From: Eunapius fragilis
Lineage: Eukaryota > Porifera > Demospongiae > Spongillida > Spongillidae
Assembly (NCBI GenBank): GCA_963681505.1
Contig: OY811980.1
Location: 6,953,572-7,017,571 of the forward strand
Reading direction: 5' to 3'
DNA: 64,000 nucleotides
Shown: positions 12,029 to 24,800 of the stretch, one piece after another
Layout of the letters: every line of letters starts with the position of its first letter
Position numbering within the stretch: the stretch's first letter is position 1
Notes under the pieces: generated by a model
The model's input: only the letters and a program-made list of their open reading frames with translations
Told to the model about the DNA's origin: nothing
The model's database searches: none
Translations under genes and position numbers: made by a program

Positions 12029-15000
12029 ATGATTGCGTTCGCTTCATCTTGTACCGTTCTCAGTGTGTTTTTGCTTCCACTCCTAACCACAGGTAAGTCG
12101 ATGACCGTAGAGCGGTCGGATGGAAGGGTGGGTGGGGGGATGACTGATTATAATGCCACTCTAATAAAATGTTTAGTTTGTGGTTTACCGCCGGCAAAAA
12201 TTATTATTATTTTGCTTTAAATAAAATCACTAGCAAATGCACTAGCATTACGTATGCATACGTATGCATACGTTGGAGCGCGCGTGTGAATTTTGAAGGT
12301 ACGACAGCAAGTTGGTATCAATTGAGTGTGGCAAACCATTATTTCTCTGCATAATCATCAGTATAATAAAATACTGACAAGTATACGAACGTGCGCGGGA
12401 TCATGGTAGTATCCCATGTTTAAGATAATATATATTATCTCTGGTTTAAGAAAAGATTATGTTGGTGAATGTGTGCGTTATTTTAGAAACTGAACAGAAG
12501 GGACTGTTCGGCTGGCAGGTACAAGTTGAAAACCTTGATATGACGCGTATACGTACCGTGTGTTGTTTAGAACAAAACTGAACCTTGACATCGCCATCTG
12601 GGACTCTAAAATTAGTCAGCTGTTAATTTGTAAACGCGTAGTTGCATGTGTTAAATCCGAGCCTTACTCTAATATATATGCTCGAGCTAAATGTAGGGGG
12701 GGGGGGGGGGGGGGGGGGCGTGCCCCAGCCTGAGTGTACGTAGCACTAGCAGCATGCTGGCGTTGTTTTCTGCCGCCACTTGGCAAATAGCTATATTGAT
12801 CGATTTCAAGCGTGGGCTGGCTGTTAATTTGTTGTAATGCCTATTACATGTAACTACGATCTAACATGTAATTTATTAATAAGGATGTCCATTCTTTTAA
12901 ACGAGGATGATCGTCGGATTCTGATATATGAAGCGCACTCGGTTCATTATTGTTGAAAATTTATAGGTTAGGTTGAAGATGAGGATACAATCATACATGA
13001 TTATTGAAATGTAGGCTTGCATGGCAGCACCATAAGAATCTATAGGGCTGCACAAAATTCGGTTAATACCAGTTCGAACTAAAAATGACGGGCCATATTT
13101 ACATGTAATATGTTGTTGGTGTTGAGTGCCACTGCTAAGCACAGGAAGGTTAAAAAGTGCAGGTTACCAAAGAGTAGGGATGTTAGTGTAGAGGTGGGTA
13201 CATGAAAGGGCTAAGCCCCTCCCACTAAACTGCTAAACCACCTCTTCCCCATCAATGATATGTGTTCCATTTTGCATACATTACTTGTGGTGTTCTTGAT
13301 TATAGAGTGATTATTCATACCTCAGGTCAACCTAGAATCACTTGGAAACTGATCATTGCAGTTGCCAACAACAGTCTGGTGTCCCTGTCAGCAGTTACAC
13401 CAAGAGTGAGTGCAATAAATGAAACACCAACCAGGAATCCTCTGGTGTGTGAGGGTATAACAGGTGGACAGTGGTATCAACCAAATGGAGCTCTATTTCC
13501 ATTAGCAACACCAGACCCTGTAACTACCCCTGGGGGGTTGGGTCAACAAAATGTGTCACGAGGAGTAGAGCTGTATCGTGGAACTCCTTATGACTTCCCA
13601 CATGGTGTTCAATGTTGTACCAATACCATCATCACACTCTGTGTTGGAATGTACACTGATCTCACACTAGCAGCATCATCAGGCATAGCTGCATCAGGCA
13701 CTATGGGCTATACTCTCTCTGTAGCAGCCACTTGTAAGTAGAGAGGAAAGTACATCACATGTGTTATGGAAGTGTTGACTCTCCCACAGATGGTCCTAAC
13801 ATCACAGGAGGTGTCCAGTTTCAGCTGTTGACACCTACAAATGTTGATCCACCAGTGTTCCAGTTGACCTGCACCAGCACTAGTTCTCTCCTACAACTGT
13901 GCAGTGGACCATCAATGGAATTCCAGTGAATGGTGGTAACTATACTTCCTCTCAGATAGTGACAGATCGACCAACATCTACTTACAACAACACCCTGACT
14001 GTGACTGGGAGAGCACCTGGGATGTACACATGCACTGTCACCACTACCTGCTCACCAGTGTGTGGAAGTAATGGGTTTACACACAGATACAATAAAACAT
14101 CCTTCAATGTCAGGTAAGTACTGCTTACAAAGTGTGTCTTGTACCTATAGACATGTATCTCTATACAGGTCCTCCTGCCCCACCCACTGGTGTCACTGCT
14201 GTGCAGTCTGGTCCCACATCTGTCAGTGTCTCTTGGACTGCACCAACCTCAGGTGGTCCAGTGAGCAGATATGATATCTACTATGTGGCTAATGGAGTCC
14301 CAAGTACAATTAAGTGGTGGTTCAACCACTTCTACCTCTTATGTCCTAACCAACCTTCAAGTTGGGGTTCAGTACAACATCAATTATCAACAGCAGGTAC
14401 AAAGTCCTTTAAAAATTAATAACTATAGGTGATTTCAAAGAAGATGATTGGTTGGGCTGCATTTAATCTTGTGCTTAAGTAAAGGTTGTTGTACCGCATG
14501 TAGGCCTAATGTGTTGTGCTTAGGTTTTCTGGAATTGCAGCATTTCAGCCAGTGTAAATCTGGTCAATCTGCAGCCTATTGCATCTGTATAAGATGTGCA
14601 TTGTACATCTTTCAGTATACAGTCCACCACCTGGTCCAGTGAGTGGACTACAAGCCTTCAACAATACCTTCATAACCATCACACTCACATGGCTACCCCC
14701 TCCTACCCCCAATGGAGTGATCATCATGTATCAGGTGACCTACTCCACCAATGGAATAGTTAACACAAACACACCCCCAGTGACAATAACAGGACTGGTA
14801 CCAAGGACCACCTACACCTTCTCTGTCGTTGGTTACACCATCACTGGACCAGGGACATCACAACAAGTACAGACCAGTACTGCAGCTATACATGAGTGTA
14901 CAGCTGTTACTGTATCTACACATACACCTGCATGATGCTTTAATGTTGTACCCTTCAGCCAATGTGACAGGAGTGGTGGTAGTAGCCACCAACACAACAT

Positions 15001-15713
15001 CTGTCAGAGTGTCCTGGCTGGCTGTCCAGTGGCTCCCTCAAGATGGCATCCTTACAGGGTACACTGTGTATTATCGTTCTCTTCCCAACACTTCAAAGAG
15101 GCAGTCGGGTGGGTACATCAGTCAAACCTTCCCACCAACCACCACCTCTGGGAACATCACCAACCTCAGTCCTAATGGAGCGTACCAGTTCAGTGTGGTA
15201 GCCATGGTGACCATTGCAGGACAGTCATACAATGGAGACATCCCATCATCAGGAGGTGACACACCCACCATCACACCAGGTTAGGACTATCTCGTGGCAA
15301 TATCACAACTAATGACATGTGATGTTGAAGGTACCCCAAACAATATGTGCAACTCATACTCTGGAGGAGTGCTTGCTGGCTCACTTATAGCTGAGTTTGT
15401 TATTCTTGTGGTTGTCACTGTGATCATTGTGGTTTTGGTGGAGTACTATAGGTAGAAACAAAGGTGTGGTCTCTAATTAGAATCTGTTTGTACTATTACT
15501 TTTTCTGACACCAATCAATCACAGTAAGGCAAGATCAAAAGGTGAATATTCTAACACTCGGTAAACATTTTGAACCAATACATACATCTCTCCCATGTTT
15601 GAACCAATACATACATCTCTCTCAGTGATGTGATCACCATGAAGTCATGTGATGCATATGATGAAATAAGAACAGGTGGACAGGACAGCTATGAAGTGGT
15701 TGGACACAAGTAA
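12029..15713 (+). pseudogene. receptor copy A: signal peptide-Ig-like-Ig-3xFN3-TM-tail, disrupted
   Basis: Exons by comparison with copies B and D: signal peptide 12029-12092 (MIAFASSCTVLSVFLLPLL), N-terminal Cys-rich domain 13326-13733, Ig 13790-14113, FN3-1 from 14169, FN3-2 from 14616, FN3-3 14959-15279, TM 15331-15451, tail 15626-15713. Lesions against the intact copies: a 1-nt deletion in the Ig exon near 13885 leading to a stop; a 4-nt insertion near 14308 in FN3-1 with the end of that domain missing; and loss of the FN3-2 splice donor near 14889 (GTGAGT changed to ATGAGT). FN3-3, TM and tail remain open. The tail carries Y-D-E-I, seven residues, then Y-E-V-V, an ITAM-like layout. The protein would be a single-pass surface receptor. 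It is probably a pseudogene, though assembly errors could account for some single-base lesions. Confidence 0.75.
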
Positions 15714-15815
15714 CGCAGAACACACAGTTATATTTATATAAAAGTGCCAAAGGTCTTGCTAAGCAGTTACTCTACATTAATTTTAGTTCATCACAGCCCC
15801 ACAGACACACAGACA

Positions 15816-16161
15816 GTTAGCTAATCATACCACAAACATGTTTAGCTAAACATCTTTCTGGGATACATATTCGCCGGGCTGGGACAGCTCATAAAATGGT
15901 TGGTAGCCATTTTTTCCCTCCTTACAACAGTTTGTTTGTTTAGGTAGCTAAGGGTGCTGTCAAAACACTACAATATGATTATCATTAATTGCTTTGATTA
16001 TGGTTAGCTTTGTTGTGACAGCATGGCCACTGCCTTAAAGGAACAAACTGTTGTAAGGAGGGAAAAATGGCTACCAACCATTTTATGAGCTGTCCCAGCC
16101 CGGCGAATATGTATCCCAGAAAGATGTTTAGCTAAACATGTTTGTGGTATGATTAGCTAAC
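15816..16161. mobile_element. 346-bp foldback element with about 120-bp terminal inverted repeats
   Basis: The left arm starts GTTAGCTAATCATACCACAA (15816) and the right arm ends with its reverse complement (16161). The arms stay complementary through the TTACAACAGTTTGTT segment near 15937. The middle, about 100 bp, is unique and non-coding. This fits a MITE. The corresponding place after copy D (about 60730) lacks it, so it inserted after the duplication. Confidence 0.85.
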
Positions 16162-16539
16162 CATGGTAAAAGTTTGGTCAGGATTGTATTTTAATATTTT
16201 TGGATACATCATACTTCATTACAAATTCATGACCCCATTCATGGTATGTACTAAAATGAATCATTTTTGTGTTCTCCTTTGTATTGACAATGATTAAGTA
16301 CAAATTGATCTGACAGCAATGTTGCAGGCTAAAGATATGCTAAACCGAAATGAGCGAGGTCACAAAGAAAGTGAAAATTTTAATTCCTTGCATTTTAAAA
16401 CTGTACACTATAGAGTATACAAATGTACCGTTATTTTGCATGTTCCTATGGGGAGAGCACATAGGGAAAGTAGCATGTCCAAACTAGACTATGATGCTAA
16501 AAGGGTGGCAAATATATATATATGGAATTACCCTACAAC

Positions 16540-16871
16540 CCTCCTCATATTACTACAGCCCCTTCCCTCAGATTACTGTAGCCCCTCCCCTCACATTACT
16601 GCTGCCCCTCCCCTCACAGTAGTGCAGCCCTCTCCCTCAAATTACTACAGCCCCTCCCCCTCAGTTTACTGCAGCCCTCCCCTCACAGTACTGCAGCCCC
16701 TCCCTCACAGTACTGCAGCCCTTCCCTCACAGTACTACAGCCCCTCCCCCCACAGTACTGCAGCCCCTCCTCCCATACTTTATATTTATACGCAAGTTTC
16801 TTAATTACAAGATGACCCTTGAAGAGGTGGGACTTTCCCTTCAAGAAACAGTGTTTGTGAAGGAGAGATGA
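16540..16871 (+). pseudogene. duplicated last exon of FAF1 with its minisatellite (unit A)
   Basis: CAGCCCCTCCCC repeats lead to a copy of the last FAF1 exon (MTLEEVGLSLQETVFVKER, stop at 16869-16871). The acceptor region has lost 7 bp relative to the true exon. The downstream flank also matches the FAF1 3' flank up to about 17100. It was carried along with the receptor duplication and has no FAF1 body. Confidence 0.85.
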
Positions 16872-17517
16872 GTGGTCGGGAGGTGTGGTCAAGCCGTTCC
16901 TCCTTGGGGTGTGGTCAGCCATTCCTCCTTGGGGTGTGGTCCTGCTTATCTAGATGTTTTGTGTTCACTCTCTTTACAAAGCAAGAGATAATATCATTGC
17001 AACACATTGCTTATGAACCAGGCTTGACATTACATCATCTTGAAGCACATGAAATAAATGATCTTAACTTAAATAACAGTGGCATTAATGTATGGCCATA
17101 GTTGTATATTATTGCCAGCCACTAGTATCTCTACCATTGGTGTTGCAATGGTTTAAGATGGCAGACCAGGTGGTTTCCATTCTCCCATGTAGGCCTTACC
17201 ACCAAGCCCTCAGCCATAAGGGAAACAGCAGCAGCCATTGTGGTCATTGGGTACAGCAGTGCTTGGCTTTGAGGAGTGGGGTACATGTGGTGATGGTCAT
17301 ACAACCCTATGGGATCCTGACCAGTCACACTCCATGTTATGTAACTATGGGTAACAGTACCAGTGATTGCATAGCCTTATGCCTCAGCTAGCCTCATGTA
17401 TCATTGGCTAACCCCTTATTGGTTAGCCCCCTCATGTATCATTGGCTAGCCCCCTCATGTATCATTGGCTAGCCCCCTGAGAGATATGTACATGTAGTCT
17501 AGCTACATATCTCCCAG

Positions 17518-17605
17518 TGATGGCATCACCATGAAGTCATGTGAGGTATATGGTGAAATAAGAACAGGTGGACAGGACTGCTATGAAGTGGTTGGACACA
17601 ACTAG
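17518..17605 (+). CDS. second ITAM-like cytoplasmic tail exon of receptor unit A
   Basis: Acceptor CTCCCAG precedes an 88-nt phase-2 exon that ends in TAG. Its peptide contains VYGEI-RTGGQDC-YEVVGHN. It matches the tail exon 15626-15713 and lies after the duplicated FAF1 exon. Splicing from 15626-15709 (AA|GTAACG) to this exon would keep frame and double the tyrosine modules. Whether it is used is unknown. Confidence 0.55.
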
Positions 17606-18885
17606 AACAGTACACAGTAATGTTTACTAAAGTGCAAGATGTAAACTTTCATTTGTGAAAGATACTTCACCAATGGAGTTATGGTTCACAATGTGATGTG
17701 GTATGTACGCACATAGCTGAGAGCAAAACCATCTGGATACAATTCATCAGACTTCCAAGTTCAGCACTACACTTTCTCAACCAACACAAACACAAATAGA
17801 TTCTAAATCTTCCACCTATTGTTTTTTTCAGGCGCTCAACAATATTGTTTGTACCTGCAAAAAGATTGTGCATGCGTATTGTAATGAGCATATTCATCAC
17901 ACATATCACACACCATACACATCACACTCATCACACAGATACACATGTATGAGAGAGAGAAGAGAGCTCAATTGATATATTTAGAGTTGTGGACCCCATG
18001 CACCCTCAGTGGATGTTTATCTATTTATTCCTGCCAGCACAACTGCATTCAATGATGTAGTAGTGCTGTACTGGGGGCATGGGGAGGGTGGAGTCACAGA
18101 CTTGGCATATGCATACCCAATGTGTCAAAGTGACTGGAACCTGAAGTGGTTAACCCTGAGAGGGCTCAAATGAAAATAAAACAGCAAAAGAAGTACCATG
18201 ATCAGAGTTCAAAGGAACTTCCTCCATTAGCAAAGGGTGAGAAGGCAAGGATATGCAAGTGAGAGGAGAATGGGAACCTGCAGCTGTCATACTCCAAGAT
18301 CCTATTTTGTCAGAACTGCTAATGGCAAGAAGAAATATTGTCGAAACAGTCGACATCTGCGAAAGTCACATCAACAAGCATGCAACCCCATTCACGAAAC
18401 ACTGGGAGATGACCCTGTAGCAGTGGAACCAGCACAAGTGATGAAACCAAATCCTGTATGCACTGCCGTAGGGGTCTTGCAACTATCAACCAAAAAGGAA
18501 TGTGTTAGCATAATCCTGGAACTTTTAGGATTAACAAATATTGTGCATGAATCATGTGGCCTCTATTGCTGATGCAGGCTTGTGATGACACCTGGTGTGC
18601 GAATTAAGTACACTGCTTGGTGGCATGTAGGTTCAGAAATGCCTGGTGGACTGTGCAAGTGAGCCAGGACATGCACTCCCCTGGACACAAGACCAACCAC
18701 TCTACTTAATTTATGCACGGCCACCCAGTGGGCAATATTAATGATAAAGACAAAATTAACATAAGGTGAAAAGGACTAACAACTACCGGGACAAATTTTT
18801 TTGTAAAATAGGGCCTGGAGACGAGGATAACACCAACCCAACTGATTAAAAAATCTCGTTCCCAGACGCATTGTATGTTTTAGTG
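17606..18885. other. intergenic, duplicated at 62453-63660
   Basis: It holds no convincing gene. A short open frame near 18237-18572 (RTANGKKKYCR, CNPIHETLGDDPV) has a diverged partner at 63362-63613 with different indels, so it is probably not coding. CACACATCACA runs lie near 17900. The 3' part leads to the receptor B signal exon. Confidence 0.5.
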
Positions 18886-21800
18886 ATGATTGCGTTCGTA
18901 CTCTGGGCACTTCTACTCCTAGCCGCAGGTAAGTCGATGTGAGAAGTTTCCCATCAGCTAGCTACATGTTTAGTTGATGGGATGATTACCATAATGGACC
19001 TTTGTTTGTTTTTACTTCATCAGCACATGCTTATAGATATTAGCGTAACTTCTCTCACCGGCATGCGCACACACTGGATCTATAGTTTGTGTTAGTGTCT
19101 TTTAACACTTTTAAGGCCAATCCTAACTACCTATTTATCATTCTCCTTTTCGGAAACCGGACCGCGGCCGGCCTGTAAGATAGTATATTTTAATGGGCGT
19201 GGCTGCTATGGATAGCGTCACCTTTAGATGCGTTGCAGGTCTCTGGAGCCTATAGACTTAGCAGTTATGCCATCACTCATGTGTGCTAGGGTCCGCGGAG
19301 GGATTTTACGAGTCCACGATCCGCCCATTTGGTGCGGCACATGCACAGCCGGTTGTTTTATAAGACAGCGTTCTTTGTATCCACTTGTTCTGAACGAACA
19401 ATAACTACCAGTACACCGAAGCATGTGAAATACTATCACATGAAACAAAAACATGAAATACTATCACATGAAACAAAATAAATTACCGTGAGCTTACAAC
19501 TGACTAGAAGGTATATGTGCAAATATATGCCTCTACCTTCATATTTTAGACCTATTACTCCCTGCTTTGACTCTGTAACGCGCACTCCCAGCCCCAGGAT
19601 TCAGTTCAGTAGTCAGAATGTCTCATACCACAAACAAACATGTATATATATATATGCAAAGGTATATCTAGATCTTTCTAGATCTTTCTAGTGTGCGTGC
19701 ATGTCATGTGCTTGGTTAACACCAGAGGTGCAAAGTAACTGCCACTACACTCGCACTCGTCACCCTCTCTTCTGAGCTCAGTATCCCAGTCTTTCTGGTG
19801 CATGCCTTTCTCTCAGCGGGTATCGCCTCTCAGCCTGAGAAGTGAGTTGCTCAAAGTGGTCTACTCCAGGTGGTTCCCACGGCTGTGTGCTGCTGTCTGC
19901 TGGTGTTGCTGAATGAGGGGCAAGTTGGGACTTGACTGCTGGCAGGGTTCGTCGATGAAGACGGTTGGTGTGCACCACTTTTGTGCGTTCTCCATCAGTA
20001 ATCTCCACGGTGACAGATGATTTCGTACTCCTTACAGTCCAGTTTCCCTCCCATCGCGGATCGAGTTTGCCTGCTGTGGGCACTGACAACCACACCAAAT
20101 CCCCAGACTTAAACTGCCTCTCTGCTGAATGCCTGTCATAGTCCACTTTCTGCCTACTTGCAGACTCAGCGATGTGTGCCTCCACCAGGTCCTGTAGCTC
20201 AGCCATCTTTGCTTGTAGTACAGCCTGGTATGATGTGGCTTCATAACCTCTAGGGGGGGTTAACATGTTTGACTGATGGTGCCTTCCGTACATCAGCATA
20301 AATGGGGACACTCCAGTGGAGGTGTGGGTGGCAGTTCTATAAGCGTATAAGGCCAGTGGCAGGTATTGTTCCCAGTCTTCCTGTCTCTCCACATAAGTTC
20401 GCAGCAGCTGTAGTAATGAGCGATTAAACCTCTCCACCATCCCATCGCCTTGTGGGTGGTAGGGTGTGGTGTGGCTTTTCTTCACCCCAAAGGCATCCAG
20501 TGTGCTCTGGACAATGCTGCTCTCGAAATTTCGACCCAGGTCCGAGTGAACGATTTCTGGAACACCGTATGTGCAGAACAGTTTGACCAATTCTGCTGTG
20601 ATTCGTATGGCTGTCTGGTCTGGGAGTGGTCTGGCATCAGCCCATTTGGTGAAGTAGTCCTGTATCACCAGCAAATACCTGTTGTTCTTGGTGGACACTG
20701 GTACTTCTAGGATGTCAATTGCAATCATCTGCCATGGGCTTCCAACAGGTATGTTTGTGAGTGGTGACCTTACTGGCATTGGCAGCTTGGACTTCTGGCA
20801 TGTGGCACATTCCCTGCAATGTCTGTCCACGTCCTGGGCCATGTTCACCCAGTACGCCTCACGCCGTATCCTCTCCAGTATCTTCAGTGTCCCTTGATGG
20901 CCTGCTGCTGGGGAGTCATGGCTCATACTCAGAGCTTGCTGGTGCAGTGTTTCTGGTAAAACTGGGACCACAATGGTTTCAGAAGTAGGCCCTGGCTGGT
21001 ACTTCCTGCAAACAATACCATCCACAGTGACAAGTTGTGGCCAGAACTGTGCATATCTCCTCAGTGGTGGTTGTTTCCAGTGTCTGTGTGGGTGGCGTTG
21101 CTCAGACTGGAGTGCTTTGTATAGCTGCTGGATTGTTTCGTCCTGTTGTTGTGCTTGCCTGATCTCTTCTGCTGTGAAGGATGCATGCACTGTGGTCAAG
21201 GCTGTGTACCTAGTTTCCATGTCTGGCCCTCTTCTTCGTGACAGTGCATCAGCATTCCCATTGGTTGATCCCTTTCTATACACAATCTCAAAGCTGAATT
21301 CCTGTATTGCCAGAGCCCAGCGACACAAGAGGCCTTCCATCTTCTGCTCACCCAACCACTGCAGTGGGGCATGGTCTGCCATTAGTTGGAAGATGCGTCC
21401 CAACAAATAGTGGCGGAACTGTTTCATGGCCCACACAATTGCCAAACACTCACGCTGGGTCACACTGTAGTTGGCCTCTGCTTTGGTGAGTGTGCGACTG
21501 GCATAGCCAATCACTCGCTGATCTTGCTCCAGGACAGCCCCCAGGCCTACATTGCTGGCGTCTGTCTGCAGTACCATAGTGCTGGACAGTTTGTCGAACC
21601 GTGGGTATGCAAGGACTGGTGCCTCTGTCAGGCTTGCCTTCAGCCTCTGAAATGACTCCTCGCATGCCTGTGTCCATTGAAAGGGAGTGTCCTTTTGGGT
21701 CAGCTGATGTAGTGGAGCTGCTATGTCGGCAAACCTGTCAAAGTACTTGCGATAGTATGAAGCAAGTCCAAGGAATTGCCGCACCTCTGCCTCATCTTTT

Positions 21801-24800
21801 GGCTGGGGCCAGTTTACTACTGCCTCCACCTTGCTCCTATCTGGTGACATTCCTTCTCTGGAGAATGTGTGACCCAGGTACGTCACCTGTGCCATTCCAA
21901 TCTGACACTTGCTTCCTCTCAGGGTCAGCCCCGCCTCTCTCAACCGTTGGAATGCTTGCTCCAGGTGACTCTTGTGCATCTCCTCGCTCACTGAGTGGAT
22001 CAAGACGTCATCTATGTAAGTGGTGACGAATGGCAGTCCTCGCATCACCACATCCATTAATCTCTGGAATGTGCTAGGTGCCCCGCACAAGCCAAAGGGC
22101 ATCCTTGTGAACTGGAATAGCCCCATTCCAGGTCCAGGTGAAAATGCTGTCTTCTCCTGGTCTTTTGGGTCCACTGGTACTTGCCAGTACCCGCACTGGA
22201 GGTCCAACTTGCTGAAGATCGTAGCCCCTGACAAGCGGTCCTGAACTTCATCTATCAAGGGGAGTGGGTAGGCATCCTTGCTCGTCCTCTTGTTTACCTC
22301 GCGGTAATCCACACACAATCGAATTTCCCCTGTCTTTTTCCTGGTGTAGACCGCAGGTGCAAGCCACACACTGCTACTTTCAACAATGATTCCTTTCCTG
22401 AGCATGTCGTTCATCTGTTCCTGGACTTCTTGCTGGAAGTGTGCTGGTATCCTCCTGGGTGGGACCCTTGCTGGAGGACCAACCGTGTTTATCTGGTGGC
22501 AAGCTAGTGTGGTTTGCCCAGGAGTCTTGACGAATCGGTCTCTTGCTTGCTGTACTGTCTCCTCAAAGCAGGACTTGATGTATCCTGGGAATTCGGCTTC
22601 GGCCAATTCATTGAAAATGGGAATTGCACACTCATCAGCCTCATCTGCAACCGGATCCTCTAGAGATGCTACAGTACACACCTTTGCTCTCCTCTCTCTC
22701 TCTCTGCTTTCCATATTGAATGCTGCAGCAGCATTTCTGGTTCTGGTAGAGGTGCTGGTTTAGGAACTGTGCTCACAGGTGTTTGCTTTCTCTGCCTAGT
22801 TACAGTGACTGATACAGGTGAGGTAGTGAAGTCCAGTACCAGGCCTTGTTGCTGCAGGAAGTCAACCCCAAGGATAACCTGTGAGATCAACTGTTCCACC
22901 ACGATGAAACTGTGCTCAGGTACCTCTACTATGCCTCTTAGCTTCACTGCCGCCTTGACGCTGTTCACAATGGGAAGCTCTTCACCGCCAGCCGAGACCA
23001 GCCTTAGCTTTGGCGTATCTCCCGCGCTTGTCGTTCCGTTGAGGCATTTGGCAATATCTTGCCTGATGAGTGACACCGAGGAACCAGAATCCAGCATAAT
23101 CCCAGCAAAAAGTTCTTGGGCAAGGTTCTTGCCAAGAAGAGCAAGATCTTGGCAGGAGGCCAAGATCTTGCCAGGAGGCTGAGATCTTGCCATATCTTGG
23201 GTAAGATCTTGGCCAAGATCTTGGCCAGAAATTGGCCGGCATAATCTTGGCACCTTGGGCAAGATCTTGGGCAAGTCTTGGGCAAATTGGGCAAGATCTT
23301 GGGCAAGTTGGTCAAGATCTTGGGCAAGTTGGTCAAGATCTTGGGCAGGAATCTTGTCCAAGAACTTTTTGCTGGGAATCTCCACCGTCATCCCTCCAAC
23401 TAGTCCATTTACAATGGATGCGCCGCTTCTGATGGATGCGACGAACACTGCTTCGAGTGGGCTTACTGGCGCGCAGGGTGTCTGTTGCCCTCTGCAGGCA
23501 CCCCTCTGAAGTTTCCCTGATACTGCGTGCGGTTTCGATCTTTGTTGGCGGGTAGATTACGGCAATTTCGACGTATATGACCCGCTTTCCCACAGTGGTA
23601 GCAACGTAGTATTGGTCTCTCGATGCGTGGAATAAACTCGTGTTGTGTTCTGGTTTGCTGTAAGGCGCTCAGTGCTGCAACCTGGTCCGTCAACGCTGCT
23701 ACCTGCTCCGACAGCTTTTCTACAATGGCGTTCGCTGGGTTGCTAGGAGACGTTACTGCGGCGGCTTGCTGCTCGTTCTCCAGCAAGGTCAGTAGCTTCG
23801 CGCGCTCTACCGCAGACTGCAATGTAGTGGTGCTCGCTGTTGCTCTTAATTGCTTGCTGATTGTCGCGGGAAGGCCCGCCATAAACTGGTGTAGCAATAA
23901 TTGCTCTTTTGCTTTGGCGTCGAGTCCAGGCATGGCTTGATCCAGTAACTGCTTTATATCGTGCACGAACACTGGCAGCACTTCGCCGGGAACCATTTTT
24001 CTCTGCCTGAACCCCTCCAGGCCGTTGAAACTCGTCGACGTCATTGCTGCCAGTATCTCTTCCTTTGCCCTGGCGTAGGTTTTTTTTCGCTTCCGGGCTG
24101 AGTTCCAACCACGATGCTAGAGCTTCGCCTTCCAATAGCGTCGGGAGCTTCACTGCCTTCGTTTCGTCGTTCCATTTATTGGCGTCGCTACATATATCAA
24201 AACGCACGAACCATTCGTGGACGTTGCCTGACGCGAACGGTTTTGGGAGACTGATATGAGCATTGGCCATTCTCTGCTACCAATGTAACGCGCACTCCCA
24301 GCCCCAGGATTCAGTTCAGTAGTGTTCAGCTGTTTTTTCGAACACGGTACCATCAAAATACACGTGAGGTTTGTCAGCTGCTTGTCTAGCAAAATGCAGG
24401 ATCATGCGCTATTTAGCTGTATGCATGATTTTGCGGGGAGGTGTGTGCAGATCGTTTTCATTGGTCTGTCCTCTTAGGACACCTGCTATCTGGTGGGCTT
24501 TGTTGTAGATGTCACTAAATGGGTAGTCCCTGTTCATGCATAATGCATAACGTGTTACAACAGCTGGAATTGATCATACATATGAATTCCAGCTGCATCA
24601 ACATTTGAAGACACTCAATTACTCAACAGACAACTATAAGCATGAAGCAGTCTTTGACCACAAACCTATACCATCACCATTATACCATGAAGCAGTCTTT
24701 GACCACAAACCTATACCATCACCATTATAGCATGAAGCAGTCTTTGACCACATGCATGCACCACTTCACCCAGAAGCAAAGCACAAACCACACCACCATC

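Larger units (their letters stand above)
19574..24333 (-). mobile_element. Ty3/gypsy-type LTR retrotransposon, 5' LTR incomplete
   Basis: Order on the minus strand: 40 bp of 5' LTR (24294-24333), primer-binding site, gag, protease, RT-RNase H, integrase, purine tract (19763-19775), 3' LTR (19574-19762). The 40-bp ends at 19574-19613 and 24294-24333 are identical; beyond that the right copy does not match, so the 5' LTR looks truncated or replaced. The element lies in intron 1 of receptor B, antisense to it. No envelope gene was seen. Confidence 0.9.

Noticed and set aside
15527..15545. Mini-exon between TM and tail of copy A
   Set aside because: Splice-like ends are present, but phase does not fit either neighbour, and the copy D counterpart differs in length.
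18237..18572. Conserved protein gene shared with 63362-63613
   Set aside because: The two copies differ by frame-changing indels and show no family signature; likely duplicated non-coding DNA.
20450..22763. Plus-strand open frames opposite pol
   Set aside because: They are antisense shadows of the 978-codon pol frame, with no domain features.
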